Shown here: positions 32,038-35,978 of the stretch, piece by piece | Position numbering within the stretch: position 1 is the first letter of the stretch | Layout of the letters: every line of letters starts with the position of its first letter | NCBI GenBank assembly: GCA_948329525.1 | Contig: CAOJBM010000008.1 | Span: 1 to 35,978, forward strand | Direction of reading: 5' to 3' | Origin: an uncultured Mycoplasmatota bacterium | Lineage (GTDB): Bacteria > Bacillota_I > Bacilli_A > RF39 > UBA660 | DNA length: 35,978 bases | Program-made: the position numbers and the translations under genes | Notes under the pieces: generated by a model | Told to the model about the DNA's origin: nothing | Seen by the model: the letters and a program-made list of their open reading frames with translations, nothing else | Database searches by the model: none

Positions 32038-33918
32038 TTAAACATTAATCAATGTTTTTTCTTTTAGTTCATCGTTTGTTATTGAACAATTTGCATCTTC
32101 TTTTAAACTATTAAGTAAATTTGTAAAATTATCTAAAGTTTCTTGCTCAAATTCCATATTTCCATAATTGTCATAAATTTCTTTATAATAAATTGTACTT
32201 TTTTTGGGAATATATTTTTCTCTATCATTATGTGAAAACAAATCTTCTAATAAACAATCATCTGTATTTTCATTATTTAAGAAATATGTCTTTACTTTAT
32301 TAATGATGGTATTTGTATCATCACCTTCAGAAATAGCTGATATTACTTTTCTTCCTGCTTTATCGTTATCCACAAGTGTATATACATCATATCCTAAACC
32401 AAATAAGTAGCCAAACATGAACGACACTTTCTCACTACCATAGCAAGGTACAAAATGTGTATCAAGAAATTTTCTTGTTAATTTTAGTTTTTTTATGAAA
32501 GCAGTTAAAACGTATACATCCTGAATTCCTTCTACAACTATGATTTTACTTTTCTCATCAATAATAAGATTATTAGAAAAATTTAATTCTAATGAAGTAA
32601 GTAGTGGAGTAATTGCATCAACATCTTTTAAACCTTTTTTTTGAATTGCATATTCTCTTGCATCGTTATAAATATTAGTTTGATCATCTTTCTCAATAAT
32701 TCTTATTGAAAAAGTATTTTCACTATCAATCATATAAGGGCTATGTGTAGTATATATAATTTGCATATCTTTAAATTCTGTTTCAAAAATTCTATATAAT
32801 AAATCTTTTTGTGCACCAGCATGTAAATATAAATTTGGCTCATCAATTAATAAAATATGATTTTCATTATGGTTGTTTTCCTCTAAATAATCATATAAAG
32901 TTAAATATATAGATAAATACCATCTAAACCCATCACTTCTTTCACTTATATTTATTGCATTATTTTTGCTAGTTTTATCATTTGTTAAGAAATATATTTC
33001 ATTAGTTCCAGTGGAAATTCTTAACTTTAATTTAAAATCATTATCTGTTTGTTGAAACACTTCCCTAAATTTATTTGTAACTACATCAATGTACTGACTT
33101 TCAATATCAGAAATTAATACTTCATCTTTTTCTTTAACAGCTTCAATTAAATCATCTTCATCTATGTTGCCAATTCTCAAAATATTTTTAGCTTGAATAT
33201 TATTCTCTAAATCATCTAGAATTATTTTATCACTCAAGACATCTCTAAATGAGTTAAAATATATAAACTTATATTTTGGCAAAAGATTTATCCAATGGTT
33301 TTTAATAATTTCATTTGCTATATCAGTAAGAGTTATTTTTAGTTCTTCAGGAAATTCATTATTCTCTAAATTATCTAGAATATGTTTTTTTAGATTTTCT
33401 TCTGAATCTTCTTTTAATAAATCTTCAAAAAATTGAATTTGATTTTCATTTAATGTATTTTTATTGTTTTTTTGTATTTTCTTTATATCACTTAGTATTC
33501 TTTCAAAAAATATAGAAGTTTCGATATTTACTAAATTATTTTCTTTATCAATGTAATATAGTGAAAAATATTTTGTATTATCTTCATCTCTTACTGTTAT
33601 TGTAAAGTATAGATGCTTATATGTTTCTGGTAATTTATAAAAAAGATACTTTGCATCTTGCGAATATTTTTTATTGATTTCTTTAATTTGTGCTTGTGAA
33701 ATTCTAAATGTTCCTGTGATTTCGGAAGGCTTATTCCTTAAACTAGAGTTTTTTTCCTTTTTGGTTATTTTTTCTCCATTTAGTTTTCTAATTGCTTTTA
33801 ATATTGTTGACTTTCCAGATTCATTTTTTCCAATTATTGATGTTATCCCATTATTTATTTTAATAACTTCTTCATCTTTTATTGAAAGAAAATTTTTAAT
33901 TTTGACCTTAAGTAGCAT
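32038..33918 (-). CDS. OLD-family ATPase with TOPRIM nuclease domain
   Basis: 626-residue overcoming-lysogenization-defect family protein. The N-terminal ABC/SMC-type ATPase has Walker A GKNESGKST (about 30-38), a signature-like NISERSDGFRWYLSI, Walker B HILLIDEPNLYLH (about 354-366) and switch His in YTTHSPYM. The C-terminal TOPRIM domain has IIVVEGIQDVY (catalytic Glu about 463) and TLVDNDKAGRK (metal Asp pair about 516-518). OLD proteins are DNA nucleases used in phage exclusion; GajA of Gabija is one subtype, but no UvrD-like partner is present. ATG at 33918 has AGGAGTG 6 nt upstream; a GTG at 33927 lies in that site. It is divergent from the second AbiE pair and upstream of the kinase-like gene. 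Confidence 0.92.
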   Translation of the reverse strand: MLLKVKIKNFLSIKDEEVIKINNGITSIIGKNESGKSTILKAIRKLNGEKITKKEKNSSLRNKPSEITGTFRISQAQIKEINKKYSQDAKYLFYKLPETYKHLYFTITVRDEDNTKYFSLYYIDKENNLVNIETSIFFERILSDIKKIQKNNKNTLNENQIQFFEDLLKEDSEENLKKHILDNLENNEFPEELKITLTDIANEIIKNHWINLLPKYKFIYFNSFRDVLSDKIILDDLENNIQAKNILRIGNIDEDDLIEAVKEKDEVLISDIESQYIDVVTNKFREVFQQTDNDFKLKLRISTGTNEIYFLTNDKTSKNNAINISERSDGFRWYLSIYLTLYDYLEENNHNENHILLIDEPNLYLHAGAQKDLLYRIFETEFKDMQIIYTTHSPYMIDSENTFSIRIIEKDDQTNIYNDAREYAIQKKGLKDVDAITPLLTSLELNFSNNLIIDEKSKIIVVEGIQDVYVLTAFIKKLKLTRKFLDTHFVPCYGSEKVSFMFGYLFGLGYDVYTLVDNDKAGRKVISAISEGDDTNTIINKVKTYFLNNENTDDCLLEDLFSHNDREKYIPKKSTIYYKEIYDNYGNMEFEQETLDNFTNLLNSLKEDANCSITNDELKEKTLINV

Positions 33919-33939
33919 GTAACTCACTCCTTTTCATTT

Positions 33940-33948
33940 ATTTTACCA
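33940..33948 (-). promoter_or_regulatory. Extended -10 promoter of the OLD-family gene
   Basis: TGG-TAAAAT on the minus strand, about 22 nt before the ATG. It is divergent from the AbiE promoter 50 bp away. Confidence 0.45.
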
Positions 33949-33995
33949 TATTATTCCAAAAAAGAAAATATTTTTGCCACATTTTACTTAAAATA

Positions 33996-34004
33996 TGCTA
34001 TAAT
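33996..34004 (+). promoter_or_regulatory. Extended -10 promoter of AbiE pair 2
   Basis: TGC-TATAAT at 33996-34004. TTGCCA (33974-33979) could be a -35 with a long 19-nt spacer. The start would be near 34011, a few bases before the AAAGGGG site. Confidence 0.6.
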
Positions 34005-34027
34005 TTATGTAGAAAGGGGCAGTAGAA

Positions 34028-34621
34028 ATGAATAACGAAGAAAAAATTTTAAATGAAATGAAAAAAAATAATGGAATGATAACAACAAAAGAAGTAGAAC
34101 GAATGGGTATTGCTAGGAAAACTCTAACAAGAATGCTAGAAAAAGGTTTAATCGAAAGAGAAAATCAAGGATTATATGTTTTGCCAAATTCTTGGGGTGA
34201 TGAATATTATAATTTAATTTTTTCAAGTAAGAATGCTATATTTTCTCATGCTACTGCTCTTTTTCTACATGGATTGTCTGAAAGAGTTCCATTAATATAT
34301 GAAATTACAGTTGCGAATGGTTATAATGCAAGTTTAAAAAACAGAGAAAATGTTGAGTTATATTCTGTCACTAAAGAAATATTTGAGCTTGGAAAAACTG
34401 AAATTGAAAGTCCGCAAGGAAAAATTATTCCAGTTTATGATATAGAAAGATGTTTATGTGATGTTATAAAATATAAAGATAAGCAGGATATAGAAATCAT
34501 AAAATATGCTTTAAAGACCTATGTTAAATCATCAAAAAAAGATATTTATAAATTAATGGAATATGCTAAAAAATTAAAAGTGGAAGAGGAAATAAATTCA
34601 TATTTAGAGGTTCTATTATGA
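34028..34621 (+). CDS. AbiEi-type antitoxin (pair 2)
   Basis: 197-residue winged-helix protein of the type IV AbiEi antitoxin family. The N-terminal domain is ILNEMKKNNGMITTKEVERM, then GIARKTLTRMLEKGLIERE and a wing ending GLYVLP. It is followed by the AbiEi_4 core (IFSHATALFLHGLSERVP, then IPVYDIERCLCDVIKYKD and YALKTYVKS). It would bind and repress its own promoter and counter the toxin. The ATG follows AAAGGGG. Its stop overlaps the toxin's start as ATGA, so the two are translationally coupled. It is unrelated in sequence detail to the first AbiEi in the window. Confidence 0.92.
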   Translation: MNNEEKILNEMKKNNGMITTKEVERMGIARKTLTRMLEKGLIERENQGLYVLPNSWGDEYYNLIFSSKNAIFSHATALFLHGLSERVPLIYEITVANGYNASLKNRENVELYSVTKEIFELGKTEIESPQGKIIPVYDIERCLCDVIKYKDKQDIEIIKYALKTYVKSSKKDIYKLMEYAKKLKVEEEINSYLEVLL

Positions 34622-35472
34622 TGAATGCTGAAAGTTTAAAATATAGAATAAAAATAAAATCAAAAGAAACAGATGTATCTCCACAAGAATTAATGCAGAT
34701 GTATTTTTTTGAAAGATTACTATACAGAGTTTCGGTTAGTGAATACAAAGATAATTTTATTTTAAAAGGCGGACTTCTTTTAGCAGCTATTATTGGGGAT
34801 GATAGGAGAACCACTCAAGATATGGATACAATGTTAAAAGGAATTGAACTTTCTAGTAAAGAATTACTAAGAGTAATAAATAGTATTCTCTGTATAGATT
34901 GTAATGATAATATAAGTTTTAAAATTTCTAAAATTGAGGATATAAGGCTACAAGATATCTATGGAGGCTTAAAAGTATACTTAGAGGGAATTAAAGAAGG
35001 AATAAAAGTTAATCTTACCATTGATATAACGGTTGGTGATCCTATTACACCAAGAGAAATAACATTTAAATATAAAAGTATGTTTGATGATGAATATATC
35101 AAAATTATGGCTTTTACAAAAGAAACAATTATTGCAGAAAAATTTGAAACATTACTTGCGAATACAGTAGGAAATACTAGAGCAAAAGATTTTTATGATC
35201 TTTATATCTTACTAAGCGAATATTATAATGAATTAAATGAACAAAACTTAGTAGAAGCAATTAATAGAACTTTAAAAAGAAGAGATACTCTTCATTTATT
35301 AGGAGAAGTTAATAACTTGTTCGAAATTATAAAATCTAGTGAGAGATTAAGAAATAATTGGATTAAATACAAAAATAGATATCCATTTGCTAAAAATATA
35401 AATTATGATGATATAATGGAAAAACTTGAAGTAGTTATTAATTTATTAGAAAAAGAATCGGTATCTGTTTAG
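34618..35472 (+). CDS. AbiEii-type nucleotidyltransferase toxin (pair 2)
   Basis: 284-residue AbiEii/AbiGii nucleotidyltransferase. The signature is NFILKGGLLLAAIIG (46-60) and RRTTQDMDTMLKG (63-75), with the Gly-Gly turn and Asp68-x-Asp70. TKETIIAEKFETLLA and RAKDFYDLYILLSEYYN are the conserved C-terminal helices of the family. It would modify RNA or protein targets with nucleotides when the antitoxin is lost. ATG overlaps the antitoxin stop; GAGG lies upstream. Gene order antitoxin then toxin is as in pair 1. A further gene follows 18 nt later. Confidence 0.92.
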   Translation: MMNAESLKYRIKIKSKETDVSPQELMQMYFFERLLYRVSVSEYKDNFILKGGLLLAAIIGDDRRTTQDMDTMLKGIELSSKELLRVINSILCIDCNDNISFKISKIEDIRLQDIYGGLKVYLEGIKEGIKVNLTIDITVGDPITPREITFKYKSMFDDEYIKIMAFTKETIIAEKFETLLANTVGNTRAKDFYDLYILLSEYYNELNEQNLVEAINRTLKRRDTLHLLGEVNNLFEIIKSSERLRNNWIKYKNRYPFAKNINYDDIMEKLEVVINLLEKESVSV

Positions 35473-35490
35473 TATAAGAAGGTGAAATGG

Positions 35491-35949
35491 TTGAAAAATA
35501 GTGTAGAAACAATTAATGGAAATACATTTAAATGTTGCAGTCTATTGAAAGCTTATTTTGAAACTCAGAACAAGAATTTAGCAGTTGTAGAATTTCCTAG
35601 TTCAATTACATATGGAAGTCTAGAATGGTTAATATATGTATTTTATTCCTGCTTGCTTGATTATGGAATGCGTTCCAAAATTTATCATCAAAATCTTATC
35701 AATACATATTTTAAACATCCAGAAATATTTAATCCAAAATATGTAATTAATAATCAAAATAATGAACAATTATTATTAGATACCATAAAAAATAATATAC
35801 ATCCTAGATATCCTAACATTGCACTAAAAAAGTGGATATCAGTATCTAATGAGTTAGCAAAATATGATAATTTATTAGAAATTATTAAATCTTATAAAAA
35901 TTTTAATGAGTTAAGTATTTTTATTTGCTGTGTCCTAGATTTGAGTTGA
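35491..35949 (+). CDS. Hypothetical third gene of AbiE pair 2 operon
   Basis: 152-residue protein without a family I recognise. It is mainly helical, with SSITYGSLEWLIYVFYSCLL near the N-terminus and NELSIFICCVLDLS at the end. A weak likeness to the N-terminal helices of helix-hairpin-helix DNA glycosylases was considered but not supported by any active-site residue. TTG at 35491 is preferred as start (AAGGTG 6 nt upstream); GTG at 35482 lies in that ribosome site. It ends in TGA, after which the frame stays open to the window edge (WIKIIFSI), so the gene could be truncated by a recent stop. It is cotranscribed with the AbiE pair. Confidence 0.65.
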   Translation: MKNSVETINGNTFKCCSLLKAYFETQNKNLAVVEFPSSITYGSLEWLIYVFYSCLLDYGMRSKIYHQNLINTYFKHPEIFNPKYVINNQNNEQLLLDTIKNNIHPRYPNIALKKWISVSNELAKYDNLLEIIKSYKNFNELSIFICCVLDLS

Positions 35950-35978
35950 TGGATTAAAATTATATTCAGCATAAATTT

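Noticed and set aside
32038-33918. Gabija defence system
   Set aside because: The OLD gene would correspond to GajA, but no UvrD-like GajB helicase is next to it.
35491-35949. DNA glycosylase (HhH-GPD) assignment
   Set aside because: Only a loose likeness in helix pattern; no helix-hairpin-helix glycine motif or catalytic Lys/Asp is visible.
1-35978. TGA reassigned to tryptophan, as in Mycoplasma-like bacteria
   Set aside because: TGG is used for Trp throughout, and several clean gene ends use TGA, including ATGA stop/start overlaps at 7292 and 34618.
1-35978. CRISPR array
   Set aside because: No regularly spaced direct repeats were seen; the only tandem repeat is the in-frame 30-bp duplication at 30163-30222.

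Overview
The window is very AT-rich, with short intergenic gaps, strong AGGAGG-type ribosome binding sites, many 'TGn TATAAT' extended -10 promoters and hairpin/T-tract terminators. TGA acts as a stop (for example ATGA stop/start overlaps at 7292 and 34618) and TGG codes for Trp, so the standard bacterial code applies. Together with the gene families (PPi-type phosphofructokinase, DUF4143 ATPases, AbiE pairs, a MATE-kinase fusion), this points to a low-GC Bacillota, probably a gut-associated Bacilli or Clostridia lineage. I cannot name the species, and this is chromosomal-style accessory DNA rather than a phage or plasmid.

Layout. 1-616: a decayed LOG-family gene, then a compact minus-strand unit consisting of promoter, degenerate tRNA-Thr-like gene (76 nt, encoded CCA) and terminator. 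617-3022: an OmpR-type two-component operon and a four-helix membrane protein. 3203-8358: uncharacterised plus-strand genes, including a tail-anchored 864-residue protein that I read as a GH10-like barrel followed by a PHP-like domain that has lost its metal ligands, translationally coupled to a DUF4186 gene. 8452-11046: GH25 lysozyme, cupin and PPi-type phosphofructokinase. 11147-13292: two orphan genes. 13387-14965: first AbiE-type toxin-antitoxin pair. 15146-17720: a 2-hydroxyacid dehydrogenase (broken in a G6 tract), Ppx/GppA-like and SDR operon. 17792-24535: a mixed group with a DUF4143 ATPase, Nudix, DUF4474, metallophosphoesterase, MBL-fold, DUF4406-like, SDR and TatD genes.

25041-27325: a Cys-rich small protein and a MATE transporter fused to a cytidylate-kinase-like domain, with a short leader containing an attenuator-like hairpin. 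27477-29164: a complete IS66-family element with 17-bp inverted ends, whose transposase needs a -1 frameshift at a perfectly phased A AAA AAG. 29378-35949: a defence-like stretch with an unusual protein-kinase-like protein, an OLD-family ATPase/TOPRIM nuclease, a second AbiE pair and an attached orphan gene.

The least expected items are the tRNA-like transcription unit, the GH10-PHP fusion, a 14-bp hairpin that places the ribosome site of the DUF4474 gene in its loop and the start codon in its stem, and two paralogous 3' RNA elements (24896-24987 and 31915-31996) sharing CCTCAATGG and covarying terminator stems. All functional calls come from reading motifs by eye; no database search was run.
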